Of a DNA stretch of 56,054 bases, positions 8,949 through 17,249 are shown in pieces (within the stretch, counting starts at the first letter, position 1; each line of letters starts with the position of its first letter). Under the pieces are notes generated by a model that was not told where the DNA came from, made no database searches, and saw only the letters and a list, made by a program, of their open reading frames with translations. This DNA comes from CAIUVD01 sp044338255 (lineage in GTDB: Bacteria; Planctomycetota; UBA11346). The DNA lies in the NCBI GenBank assembly GCA_044338255.1, contig JBIILZ010000008.1, positions 1-56,054 on the forward strand. The letters run 5' to 3'. A program made the translations under genes and the position numbers.

Positions 8949-11240
8949 ATGCAATACTCTCGCCGTCGCCTCGTATCGAGCTTGCTGCTGGTCGTCAGCG
9001 ATCTGTCGCTCATCGTCGCCGAAGAGATTCCGGTCTTGCCGGTCTTGCCGGTCTTGCCGGTCTTGCCGGTCTTGCCGGTGACAGAGACCGAAGTCTCGCC
9101 GGTGACGGTAAGCGCCTCACGACTCGACACGCCTCCGCTCGAACAACCATACGCCTACTATCGCACCGATCGCGAGGCGCTTGATCGCGCCAATGCCAAG
9201 TCTCCGGTCGAAGCCCTCGATCATACCCCAGGCGTGTCGGTGCAGAAGACCGCCGGCAACCAGTCGAGTCCGTATCTGCGCGGTCTAACCGGCGAACAGA
9301 CCCTGCTGCTCTTCGATGGGGTGCGTTTGAACCACGCCATGAATCGTGGCGGACCGAATCAGTACGCGGCGATGATCCCTGATACCGCCGTCGGATCGGC
9401 CGACGTTCTGCTCGGCAGTTCGGGCAGCGTGCAGGGTTCGGATGGCCTGACCGGCACGGTTGATTTCGTCCAGGCGAAGGCCGGTCGAGGGGTGACGACC
9501 GCGGCTTCGCCCTGGCTCTCGGTGCGCGAGCATACGGCCGATGGCGAACAGCTGCAGGCCGGCGTCGATGGCCGCAGCGGAGGCTTCGCCTACAGCGTCG
9601 ATGGTGGACGGACCACGGCCCGTGACCGGCGCGGCGGTAAGGACGCAGGAGATCATCTCTTCGGCTCCGCCCAGGGTCAGCGCACCATCCCCAATTCCGG
9701 TTATGATCAGCATGATTTCGGTGGCCGGGTCGCTTACACAGGGCTTACCCGCCACCGATTCGAGGTCTCCGCCGGGCGCACCAGCCAAAGCGATGCTCCG
9801 CGTGCGGACGGCTATTTCGAGAACAGCGGCAACCCTGCGCGCATCGCCCGATACTACGACCCGCAGACCTTTGATTACGGCCATGCCCGGCACATCTTCG
9901 CTGGCAGCGCTGGCGTGCCACGGGTGCAGTCGACGCTGTGGTGGCACCGTCACAGCGAAGCTCAGACTCAGGAGGACATTCAGAACTTCGGTACCGCCAC
10001 CCAGCGCTATCGCCGTCGCGAATGGGTCGACACCATCGCCACCGTCGGTTTCGATCTGCAGCTCACCAGCGTCGTCGGCGATCGCCATGCTTTGACGTAT
10101 GGCGGGACCCTCTATCAGGAGCGCACCTCCAACAGCATTCAGCAGTACCGTTCGCCGGCTGGCAATACCAATCCCGGCTCGGCGATCTTCGATGCCGCCA
10201 ATAGCAGCGCTGGCTTCACCACCGTTCCGGATGGCAGCCGCTACACCGGCAGCGGCGTCTTCCTTCAGGATCTGTGGACCCTGAGCGATCATTGGGATGT
10301 GTTGGTCGGCGGGCGGTGGAGCCGTTATGCCTGGAGCACCGATGTCACCGCCGATCGCGCCGGTTTTGCTACCGTCGGCAACACCACCATCGAGGACCAT
10401 GCCCAGGCCTTCACCGGGAACCTCCGCCTCGGCTGGCATCCAGTCGATCCGGCGACGATTTTCACCGGCCTCAGTCAGGGCTTCCGGGCTCCCAACCTCT
10501 CGAACATCGCCGGCATCCAGAGCCGGGCTTCGAGCAACATTCAGGTCCAGGGCAAGGGTGACCTCGATCCCGAGAAGAGCCTGACCTACGAGATTGGCGC
10601 GAAGTACGCCGAGGAGCGCGATTCAGCGGCGTTGACCTTCTTCTATACGCAGCTGAAGGACCTCATCCAGGTCACCTACATCGACGTCAATGGTGATGGG
10701 CAGATCACCGCCGCCGATCAGGCGCGGACGGACAATGCCAACCGCGCCCATCTGGCGGGATTCGAGCTGGCGCATGATTGGGGGGTGATGTCCGAACGGT
10801 TGCCCCACGATCAACGCCTAGCGGTGTTCAACGTCGTCAATGCCACCACCGGGGAGGCCGATCAGGAGAATGCCCAAGGTCAGGTCGAGACGGTGCACAT
10901 CTCGCGTGCCAACCGCGTTTTCGGAATGGGCGGCGTCACCTGGGAACCGGCGCCGGTGTGGTACCTCACTTTCCAGACGCGCTGGTCCATGGCCTATAAG
11001 GAGGTCAATCCCGGCGATGCTACGGATACCCGCCACACCACCTTCCAAGCGCTGGATGGCGATCCTGGTTCGATGCCGGGCTTCGCCGTGCTCGATCTCA
11101 AGGCCGGCTGGAAGGCAGGACGCAACCTGCGCATCGATGGCGCCGTCGAGAACCTGCTCAACCACACCTATCGCGAAGTCGGCAGCGGCATCGACGGCGC
11201 CGGGCTGTCGGGAGTGCTACGCCTCACCGCCCGCTATTGA
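8949..11240 (+). CDS. TonB-dependent outer-membrane receptor
   Basis: This 763-aa protein has a signal peptide MQYSRRRLVSSLLLVV... ending near residue 24. A Leu-Pro-Val repeat and a TonB-box-like stretch (SPVTVSAS) follow. The plug domain (about 60-180) contains TPGVSVQK, SPYLRGLTGEQTLLLFDGVRLN and GSSGSVQGSDGLTGTVDF. A long beta-barrel with alternating aromatic residues ends in a terminal Tyr. Start 8949 was chosen because it gives the signal peptide; the frame is open much further back, inside the helicase gene. The ligand is unknown. The plug resembles the CirA/BtuB/FepA-type siderophore, metal or vitamin group. The secreted toroid protein follows after 53 bp, so the two may work together. 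Confidence 0.9.
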   Translation: MQYSRRRLVSSLLLVVSDLSLIVAEEIPVLPVLPVLPVLPVLPVTETEVSPVTVSASRLDTPPLEQPYAYYRTDREALDRANAKSPVEALDHTPGVSVQKTAGNQSSPYLRGLTGEQTLLLFDGVRLNHAMNRGGPNQYAAMIPDTAVGSADVLLGSSGSVQGSDGLTGTVDFVQAKAGRGVTTAASPWLSVREHTADGEQLQAGVDGRSGGFAYSVDGGRTTARDRRGGKDAGDHLFGSAQGQRTIPNSGYDQHDFGGRVAYTGLTRHRFEVSAGRTSQSDAPRADGYFENSGNPARIARYYDPQTFDYGHARHIFAGSAGVPRVQSTLWWHRHSEAQTQEDIQNFGTATQRYRRREWVDTIATVGFDLQLTSVVGDRHALTYGGTLYQERTSNSIQQYRSPAGNTNPGSAIFDAANSSAGFTTVPDGSRYTGSGVFLQDLWTLSDHWDVLVGGRWSRYAWSTDVTADRAGFATVGNTTIEDHAQAFTGNLRLGWHPVDPATIFTGLSQGFRAPNLSNIAGIQSRASSNIQVQGKGDLDPEKSLTYEIGAKYAEERDSAALTFFYTQLKDLIQVTYIDVNGDGQITAADQARTDNANRAHLAGFELAHDWGVMSERLPHDQRLAVFNVVNATTGEADQENAQGQVETVHISRANRVFGMGGVTWEPAPVWYLTFQTRWSMAYKEVNPGDATDTRHTTFQALDGDPGSMPGFAVLDLKAGWKAGRNLRIDGAVENLLNHTYREVGSGIDGAGLSGVLRLTARY
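9032..9079 (+). repeat. 9-bp in-frame tandem repeat (GGTCTTGCC x5)
   Basis: Five perfect copies of a 9-bp unit encode Val-Leu-Pro repeats immediately after the predicted signal peptide of the TonB-dependent receptor, before the TonB-box-like stretch. Perfect nucleotide identity between copies points to recent expansion or homogenisation rather than selection on protein alone. Confidence 0.95.
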
Positions 11241-11293
11241 TGACAGCTTGCATTGTTCTGCGCTCCGTCTAACCACCTTTGAGGCTTCCCACC

Positions 11294-12463
11294 ATGTTCA
11301 GAACTCTGACCCTCTCGCTGCTTGCCGGTAGTGCACTTCTGGCCGCCGACGCCCCGACTCTGCCTACTCTGCCTACTCTGCCTATAAAAGCCGAGGTCGA
11401 GGCGCTGATCACCAAGGGCCAAGCGTGGCTGGTGGCGCAGGCTCAGCCCAATGGCGCTTTCGTACCCGGTAAGAAATTCACCCTGGGCATCACCCAGCTG
11501 GCCACCGAGGCTCTTGCCAGCGCGCCGCTGGCGCTGCCGGTCACCGATCCGGTGATCGCCAAGGCCTTGGAATTCCAGGCGACCTTCAAGCAGAAGGACG
11601 GCGGTTTCTATGAGCTCGAAGGTACGCCGAACTACACCACCGCCCTCGCCCTCAACGTCTTCGCGGTGACCAAGACTGGCGACGCGGCAACTCGGCAAGC
11701 GGCTCAGAATTTCCTCTTCGGCATCCAGAACAATGACGCCAACAGCCCCGCGCAGGGCGGCATCGGCTACGGCTCGAAGGGTGCCGGTCACGAGGACCTT
11801 TCGAATACGGCCTTCGCCATCGAAGCCTTGAAGGGTTCGGGCGTGCCGGCCAGCGACGCGCGTCTGCAGTCGGCGCTCAAGTTCCTCGAAAAATGCCAGA
11901 ACCTCTCGAGCGTGAACAAGGCTCCGTGGGTGAACAACGATGGCGGGGCGGTGTATGCCCCCGACGAGAGCAAGGCCGGCGGCAGCTGGAATCCTGATCA
12001 GGGCACGCCGCAAGAAGCGGCCAAGATGTTGAGCTATGGCTCGATGACCTACGCCTTGATCAGCTCGTACCTGACCTTGGATGTGGCCAAGGACGATCCG
12101 CGCGTGCATGCGGCCCTGCTGTGGGCCAAGCAGAATTACCAGTTCGAAGCCAATCCGGGCATGCCCGTCGGCCCGGACAAGAATGGCAAGCTCCGCGAGA
12201 AGCAGGGTCTGTTCTACTACTATGGAATGATGGCCAAAACATTCGATCTGCTCGATGCGCAAGCCTTCACCCTCGCTAATGGCAACCAGGTCGACTGGCG
12301 CGCGGACCTCTTCAAGACCATCAGCAGCAGGGCCATCCCGGGCGAAGGCGGCAAGGGCGTGTTCTGGGTCAACGCCGATGCCGAGCGCTGGGGCGAAGGC
12401 TTCCCGCATCTGACCACGTGCTACATGCTCAAGGCTCTCAAGCGCGTCCATTCGTCGCTGTAA
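11294..12463 (+). CDS. Secreted alpha/alpha-toroid (prenyltransferase/squalene-cyclase-like) protein
   Basis: This 389-aa protein has a signal peptide MFRTLTLSLLAGSALLAADA. The body has repeated helix pairs of the terpenoid cyclase/protein-prenyltransferase toroid fold (GLTQLATEAL-like, GGFYEL, TTALALNVFAV, GGIGYGSKG...LSNTAFAIEAL, SYGSMTYALISSYL). I see no DxDD motif of true squalene-hopene cyclases, and the protein is exported, so a cyclase reaction is unlikely. Such secreted toroid proteins are common in planctomycetes and verrucomicrobia and are of unknown role. The ATG at 11294 is preferred over an in-frame TTG at 11279. A Thr-Leu-Pro tandem repeat follows the signal peptide. Confidence 0.75.
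   Translation: MFRTLTLSLLAGSALLAADAPTLPTLPTLPIKAEVEALITKGQAWLVAQAQPNGAFVPGKKFTLGITQLATEALASAPLALPVTDPVIAKALEFQATFKQKDGGFYELEGTPNYTTALALNVFAVTKTGDAATRQAAQNFLFGIQNNDANSPAQGGIGYGSKGAGHEDLSNTAFAIEALKGSGVPASDARLQSALKFLEKCQNLSSVNKAPWVNNDGGAVYAPDESKAGGSWNPDQGTPQEAAKMLSYGSMTYALISSYLTLDVAKDDPRVHAALLWAKQNYQFEANPGMPVGPDKNGKLREKQGLFYYYGMMAKTFDLLDAQAFTLANGNQVDWRADLFKTISSRAIPGEGGKGVFWVNADAERWGEGFPHLTTCYMLKALKRVHSSL
11357..11383 (+). repeat. 9-bp in-frame tandem repeat (ACTCTGCCT x3)
   Basis: Three copies of a 9-bp unit encode Thr-Leu-Pro repeats directly after the signal peptide of the toroid protein. The position relative to the signal peptide is the same as for the Val-Leu-Pro repeat in the preceding gene. 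Confidence 0.9.
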
Positions 12464-12650
12464 GGGAGCCACCCGGCCCAGGCGCACACCGATGGTGAGC
12501 GTCGAGATTTGAGATTCCGGGTTCGAGTTGCTTATCGCTGATGCCTGAGGGCCAACGGACATCTGTCGGGAGCGATGAGGAAAATCGATCGGTAGAAGGG
12601 GAAACATTTTATTGTGCAATGAAACGCGCTCTATATGTTTAAGCGTCCTC

Positions 12651-13424
12651 ATGCCAAGATGCGATCATTTATTCCAGCCGAGGTATTATCGTTTTCCGCG
12701 ATCCCGGAGGTTGCTGGTCGGTTCTGGTCCGGAGTCCGTCTCTTCGGGACCTTCCCGGCAGGATCAGGCGAGCGAACCAGCCAGAGGTCCTCAATGGCCG
12801 TCGCGGGATGCCTTTTCCCTTCTCGAACTGATGCTCGTGGTGGGAATCTCCGGTTTGCTGATCGCCATCGCCATGCCCGCCATGACCAAGCTCAATGGTG
12901 TCGCCAAGCAGATGAAATGCATGCGGCATCAGCAGCAAATCGGGCTGTATGCCATGATCTATGTGCAGGATAATGAAGGGTTCTTTTTTCAAGGTAATAA
13001 CATCTGGACGATTTCTTCGGATAAGGAATTCAAACCCCTGGTACGGTGCCCTGAAACGAAGAATCGTTTATGGACTACGACCACGGGTTTCAACGGAGCC
13101 TTCCTCGGCGGATGTATCAGTACCCCCGTGCTCAGCCGTCCTGCATATTTGTCGGAGATCAGATATCCAGATGAGACCGTGATGATCGGTGACAGCTATA
13201 ACACCTCCTATTTGGAATACTTTGCCTGTGGGTCAGCTATCTATCCGTGGCATCAGAGCGGTTACAGTGCGAACGTCCTGGTCGTGAGCGGACGCAATGT
13301 CAAGATTCGCACTCTCAGTGCCTATAATAACACCGATATCTATCGACCGGTCATCCAGGGTGGTCTCGGAGACGCCCTCACCAATGGTCCCTGGCGGAAC
13401 TTCACGTGGCATGACCGCAACTAG
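12651..13424 (+). CDS. Type IV prepilin-like (pseudopilin) protein with atypical N-terminus
   Basis: The prepilin motif DAFSLLELMLVVGISGLLIAIAMPAM gives a cleavage site before Phe, a +5 Glu and a 20-residue hydrophobic helix, as in class III/T2SS-type pseudopilins. The remaining about 170 residues are exported and resemble the DUF1559/H-x9-DG group of PVC bacteria. A His (WHQSGYSANVLVVSG) is present, but the usual DG reads SG. The leader before the cleavage site is unusually long (about 54 residues from ATG 12651). The frame is open back to a TTG at 12612, and no good ribosome site decides the start. A start in another frame (ATG 12635) would need a frameshift. Base composition is more AT-rich than in the neighbours. 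Confidence 0.65.
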   Translation: MPRCDHLFQPRYYRFPRSRRLLVGSGPESVSSGPSRQDQASEPARGPQWPSRDAFSLLELMLVVGISGLLIAIAMPAMTKLNGVAKQMKCMRHQQQIGLYAMIYVQDNEGFFFQGNNIWTISSDKEFKPLVRCPETKNRLWTTTTGFNGAFLGGCISTPVLSRPAYLSEIRYPDETVMIGDSYNTSYLEYFACGSAIYPWHQSGYSANVLVVSGRNVKIRTLSAYNNTDIYRPVIQGGLGDALTNGPWRNFTWHDRN

Positions 13425-13457
13425 TGTTATGGTTGACATTTGATCATCGTTGCCGTG

Positions 13458-13492
13458 GCCGCCGGGTTAGATCAAGGAGGTTGCCCGGCGGC
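13458..13492. terminator. Inverted repeat between convergent genes
   Basis: A perfect 9-bp inverted repeat (GCCGCCGGG / CCCGGCGGC) with a 17-nt loop lies between the prepilin-like gene and the leftward GYF_2 gene and overlaps the latter's last codons. No T-run follows on either strand, so it is a possible attenuating hairpin rather than a classical intrinsic terminator. Confidence 0.4.
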
Positions 13493-14488
13493 GTGAGGCT
13501 CTAAGTCAGGGAAGAACTCCTTCCGGTGAGCCTCGGCGTACGTCACCAGTTGCGCGTCGTTGATAGAGGCGAGAAATTCCTTATCGAGCTTGGCGAAGTC
13601 CGCGGATGAACCGTTCTGGGGGCCGAGCGCCCTGGCGAGGATTTCGGCTGGAGCAGGGAGGCCCATGGCACGGTAGGATTCCACCATGGGGACCAAGAGC
13701 GGGGGCACGTTGGCCAGCGCGGGATCACGCTCGATGCGCAGCCGTTCCTGCAGGCCGAGATTACGGATGGCGCTTTCCCCTTGCATCACGTGCCACAAGT
13801 GACGGGCAGGGGGACTGAGCACCGCCGCATCGACTTTGAAATCCTTGCCGTTCAGCATCAGGCGCCGTACGCTTTCCTGTTCCAATCGTGCCAGCAGTTG
13901 CGTCTCGGGCAGATTGGCCAGTTCCTCTGCGGTCAGCGCAGAAAAGGTGATGGTCGGAAACGGCGTGGTATCCGGCCCGAATACATCGAGGCCCCAGACC
14001 AATGCGGAAATGACCGCCAAGAGCAGGAAAATCGCTACGTGTAAGCCGATCGGACGGCGCTTCGGTGGCGGAGTGGCGTAGGTGTCAGAGCGCTTCGTTG
14101 GGTTTACGACGACAGCTTGGGTTTCCGTGGTTGCACGACGTTCGCCGTCGGTGATGGCTGCCATCCGCAGAACGGATTCAGCAACGGGTTGACGGTCGCT
14201 TGTACGCTTGCGAGCATTGGCCTCGGAGACCGCTTGCTGCCGGTCGCTGCTTTTTCGCACGATCCGGTCCGAGGTTTTCGAGGTCTTGGCCAGCGCATCG
14301 GCCTCCGGTATCACATCGCGGACCAGGCATCTGGCCTGGCTGTCGACCTCAGTAAGAGTATCGTCACCTCGAATCCGGCCCCGGCATATGAGGTCGCGCA
14401 GCTCATCGGCATGATAGGGGCCATTTATGCCGTGCTCGAGGAGGAGATGATAAGCCGGATCGACCTGCATGATTATCTTATCAACCAT
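13472..14488 (-). CDS. GYF_2 (DUF4339)-like membrane protein
   Basis: This 338-aa protein (ATG 14488; an alternative ATG lies at 14470) begins with a GYF_2/DUF4339-like domain (YHLLLEHGINGPYHADELRDLICRGRIRGDDTL, described here by its GPY...EL...GRI...D pattern). A charged, Ser/Arg/Lys-rich linker follows, with repeated SDRQ motifs. One transmembrane helix (GLHVAIFLLLAVISALVWG) lies near residues 155-173, followed by a C-terminal helical domain of about 165 residues with no recognised family. GYF_2 domains are thought to mediate protein contacts, and the DUF4339-plus-TM architecture is frequent in PVC genomes. It is divergent from tsaC. Its 3' end lies in the inverted repeat. Confidence 0.6.
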   Translation of the reverse strand: MVDKIIMQVDPAYHLLLEHGINGPYHADELRDLICRGRIRGDDTLTEVDSQARCLVRDVIPEADALAKTSKTSDRIVRKSSDRQQAVSEANARKRTSDRQPVAESVLRMAAITDGERRATTETQAVVVNPTKRSDTYATPPPKRRPIGLHVAIFLLLAVISALVWGLDVFGPDTTPFPTITFSALTAEELANLPETQLLARLEQESVRRLMLNGKDFKVDAAVLSPPARHLWHVMQGESAIRNLGLQERLRIERDPALANVPPLLVPMVESYRAMGLPAPAEILARALGPQNGSSADFAKLDKEFLASINDAQLVTYAEAHRKEFFPDLEPHAAGQPP

Positions 14489-14600
14489 GCAGGTGGAGGT
14501 GCAAGCTGATGACGCGGCGAATCCCCGGCTCTGTTCGCAGTGCTCTCGCGTCTCCCAGCCGGTAGCAATGGGGCAGATCGACGTGAGGATCGTCAACAAT

Positions 14601-15563
14601 ATGACCCAGGATGCTTTGACTTCACAGGCGATGATTCGGGCCGTGGCGGCTATCCGCGCCGGTGGTCTGGTGGGCATGCCCACCGAGACGGTCTATGGTC
14701 TGGCCGCGGATGCCCTCAATCCGGCGGCGGTTTTGAAGATCTTCTCAGCCAAGGGCCGGCCGCGTTTCGATCCGCTGATCGTGCATATCCCCGATCCCGA
14801 CTGGGCGTGGCAGATCGCCGAGCCGACGCCACGGGCGATGAAGTTGGCCGCCGCCTGCTGGCCCGGTCCATTGACCTTGGTGCTCAAACGTCAGGCGATG
14901 GTACCGGACGTGGTCACCAGCGGCCTGGACACCGTTGGCATCCGCTGTCCCGATCATCCGCTGGCGCGAGAGCTCTTGCGCATCTGCGGCACGCCACTGG
15001 CGGCGCCGAGTGCCAACGTCTTTGGTCGCATCAGCCCGACTACGGCCGAACATGTCCGCGAGCAGCTTGGTGATCTGGTCGATGAGGTCCTTGATGGCGG
15101 GCCGTGCCGAGTGGGTATCGAAAGCACGGTGCTGCTCACTGATCCTGCGCCGCTGATCCTGCGTCCGGGTGGTTTGACCCGCGAACGCATCGAGGAGATC
15201 CTCGGCGAGCCGGTGGCCATCGCCGGTCGCAGCGAGCGCGCCGGGCACTTGCCGCCTCAGGCTCCGGGCATGCTCGCCAGCCATTATGCACCACGAAAGC
15301 CGCTGACCCTGCGTGCACCGCTGGCGCCATGGCCGAGCGATCCGTCGGTGGGCATCCTGGGCTTTCGCGAAGGTCCTGCCGTGGCGCACCAGGAAGTCCT
15401 CAGTGTGCGTGGCGATCTGAGCGAAGCCGCCACCCGCCTGTTCGCTTGCCTGCGGCGACTGGATGCTTCGCCGGCGACCTCGCTGGTCGCCGAGCTGGTT
15501 CCTGAAGAAGGCCTCGGTGAAGGCATCAATGACCGCTTGCGCCGTGCGGCTGGCCGCGGCTGA
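14601..15563 (+). CDS. tsaC: L-threonylcarbamoyladenylate synthase (YrdC/Sua5 family)
   Basis: This 320-aa protein makes threonylcarbamoyl-AMP from threonine, bicarbonate and ATP for t6A37 modification of ANN-decoding tRNAs. The YrdC domain spans about 1-200, with GGLVGMPTETVYGLAADA, the KGRPRFDPLIVHI loop, and APSANVFGRISPT. A Sua5 C-terminal domain follows (APGMLASHYAPRKPL linker, then about 70 residues), so it is the long Sua5-type enzyme. The start at MTQDAL is chosen by family alignment of the N-terminus; ATG 14568 is an alternative. The stop abuts the stop of the convergent DUF4240 gene with no spacer. Confidence 0.92.
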   Translation: MTQDALTSQAMIRAVAAIRAGGLVGMPTETVYGLAADALNPAAVLKIFSAKGRPRFDPLIVHIPDPDWAWQIAEPTPRAMKLAAACWPGPLTLVLKRQAMVPDVVTSGLDTVGIRCPDHPLARELLRICGTPLAAPSANVFGRISPTTAEHVREQLGDLVDEVLDGGPCRVGIESTVLLTDPAPLILRPGGLTRERIEEILGEPVAIAGRSERAGHLPPQAPGMLASHYAPRKPLTLRAPLAPWPSDPSVGILGFREGPAVAHQEVLSVRGDLSEAATRLFACLRRLDASPATSLVAELVPEEGLGEGINDRLRRAAGRG

Positions 15564-16061
15564 TCAGAGCGCGTGCTTGGCGTAAAGCCGGGGCAGCAAT
15601 TGCGCCAAGTCATCCTCGCGCCATTCCTCGCCGCTGGGATCGTGCGGATGCTCGGGGATCTCGATGGTGGCGCCGGCGTCCATGGCCGCGTCCATGGCTT
15701 CGTGCACGACGTACTGAAAACCTTCGTAGAACCACACCTCCTCGGGAAAGGTGCGTTCCGCCAAACGTTCGGGATCGCGCAAGGCGGCCTCGTAGAGCGC
15801 GCGGCCCTTCATGATCAGGGCGGCGCGGAAATCCATGAAGGCATCGTCGGAGCAGCCGCCGCCGATGATGAAGGCGGCAGCCCACAGCGGCCAATGGTAG
15901 GCGCGTTGGATGGCGAGATCAAACCAGCGGCCGGCACTTAGGCATTCGGCCGGCGGCAGGCGTTCGAGCACCTGCCCGAGGTAGGTGCACTGGTCGTCGA
16001 GGTCATCGGGGTACTCGTTGCGAACGCGCTCGATGAGGGTCCAGAAGGAGGCTTCGTCCAT
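15564..16061 (-). CDS. DUF4240 domain protein
   Basis: This 165-aa protein begins MDEASFWTLIERV and continues with the helical, acidic pattern of DUF4240 (WFDLAIQRAYHWPLWAAAFIIGGGCSDDAFMDFRAALIMKG... by pattern). Its family features include a conserved central region (IIGGG..DD.F.DFRAALI) and a C-terminal acidic stretch. No signal peptide or membrane segment is seen. The function of the family is unknown. ATG 16061 is preferred over an ATG eight codons upstream because MDE-FW is the usual family start. Its TGA and the tsaC TGA are adjacent (TGATCA). Confidence 0.75.
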   Translation of the reverse strand: MDEASFWTLIERVRNEYPDDLDDQCTYLGQVLERLPPAECLSAGRWFDLAIQRAYHWPLWAAAFIIGGGCSDDAFMDFRAALIMKGRALYEAALRDPERLAERTFPEEVWFYEGFQYVVHEAMDAAMDAGATIEIPEHPHDPSGEEWREDDLAQLLPRLYAKHAL

Positions 16062-16109
16062 GCGCCGTACCTTCGCATCCGGCACGCGCTGACAACGAGC
16101 CTTTTCCGG

Positions 16110-17051
16110 TTAGAGACTGGCGCGGTCGAGCATCGCACCGAGGAAGGTGCGTCGCCGTTTTTTACCAATCAGAGCATATTCCGGTTCGCCCCCGGCGAGC
16201 ACCGCCGAGCAGTCATGGATGATCTCGTCGGTATTCTTGTAGCGTTTGTCCGGCTGGAAATCCATGGCATGGAGAATGATCTGAGTCAATCCCTTGGCAT
16301 ACGATGAGGATCCCAGGTTGAGGTGCGGAGGCTTGGTCGCGGTCATCAGATGCGAGAGGATCTCTTCGGAACTGCTGCCGTCGAACGGCGCCTTGCCAGT
16401 GGTCACATACCAGAACGAAGCCCCCAGGGAGTAGATGTCGCTGCGCGCGTCGAGCCCCTGATGGTGGATCTGTTCCGGTGCGAGGTAGCTCGGCGTCCCG
16501 GCAATCACATCATCGGCGGGCACATCGTTGGCGGGCACGGCCACGCCGAAATCGGAGATGCGGGGGTTGCCGTTGAGCTCCATCAGCACATTCGCCGGCT
16601 TGATGTCGCGATTGATGTAGCCGGCGTCGTGGATCGCGCCCAGGCCGGCGGCGCAATTGCGCAACAGCACGAGAGCGCCTTCGTCACGCATCGGTCCATG
16701 CTTGAGGATCTGGCTCTGCAGGTCGCCGCCGCCGATCAGCTTCATCGCCAGGTACGGACACTGCCCGACCACGCCGGCATCGTACAAGGTCACCACATTG
16801 GGGTGATCGATGGCGCCCATGATCCGCGCTTCACGCAGGAACTCATCGATTAGTTTTGTGCTAAAACCCTCGCGGGCGGCGTATTTCGGGCTGACGATCT
16901 TGAGCGCCACGCGGCGTTTGATGGAGTTGTGTTCAGCCTCGAAGATCACCCCCATGCCGCCTTCGGCGAGGATGTGGTAAAACGTATAATTGCCGAAGGC
17001 CTGCCCGATTCCCGAGGTCCCGCGGCGTGACGGAGATGAGTCGTCAGCCAT
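16110..17051 (-). CDS. Small cytoplasmic Ser/Thr protein kinase
   Basis: This 313-aa Hanks-type kinase is essentially only a catalytic domain. It has the Gly-rich loop LAEGGMGVIFEAE (29-40), the VALK lysine K51, the alpha-C Glu around 74, the catalytic loop INRDIKPANVL (Asp149), DFG at 167-169 and YLAPEQ. The His of the HRD motif is Asn147 here; the catalytic Asp and DFG are intact, so activity is plausible. It lacks a transmembrane segment and PASTA repeats and ends in a basic tail (KKRRR). It is divergent from scpA. It could phosphorylate proteins read by the FHA protein of 5001-5525; that is inference. Confidence 0.9.
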   Translation of the reverse strand: MADDSSPSRRGTSGIGQAFGNYTFYHILAEGGMGVIFEAEHNSIKRRVALKIVSPKYAAREGFSTKLIDEFLREARIMGAIDHPNVVTLYDAGVVGQCPYLAMKLIGGGDLQSQILKHGPMRDEGALVLLRNCAAGLGAIHDAGYINRDIKPANVLMELNGNPRISDFGVAVPANDVPADDVIAGTPSYLAPEQIHHQGLDARSDIYSLGASFWYVTTGKAPFDGSSSEEILSHLMTATKPPHLNLGSSSYAKGLTQIILHAMDFQPDKRYKNTDEIIHDCSAVLAGGEPEYALIGKKRRRTFLGAMLDRASL

Positions 17052-17082
17052 GGTCCGATTTCGGGTGGTGACCCTGATCCTC

Positions 17083-17109
17083 AGCGTGGACAGCGTGGAC
17101 AGCGGGGAT
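17083..17109. repeat. 9-bp tandem repeat upstream of scpA (AGCGTGGAC)
   Basis: Two perfect and one imperfect copy of a 9-bp unit lie in the 198-bp divergent region between the kinase and scpA starts. The rest of that region shows no clear promoter by eye. Confidence 0.7.
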
Positions 17110-17249
17110 CGTCCTGCACGGCCGTTCGGGGGACTTCACCAAGGAATTCTAGGAGTCGAGTTACTTGGTCGCAAGTACTTGTTTCCTTGTTCGCCGTGGG
17201 CGAGCCACCGTGGGGCTTGGCTTCATGCGGGAAATCCTAGGCTGCCACG

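Noticed and set aside
7676..9130. 484-aa minus-strand open frame containing a (GKT)n-like repeat
   Set aside because: Antisense of the helicase end and of the 9-bp repeat in the receptor gene; the repeat only looks peptide-like because it is periodic.
11294..12463. Squalene-hopene cyclase (hopanoid synthesis)
   Set aside because: The protein is exported, is shorter than cyclases and lacks the DxDD motif; only the toroid fold is shared.
12612..12650. TTG-initiated N-terminal extension of the prepilin-like protein
   Set aside because: It would lengthen an already too long leader and has no supporting ribosome-binding sequence.
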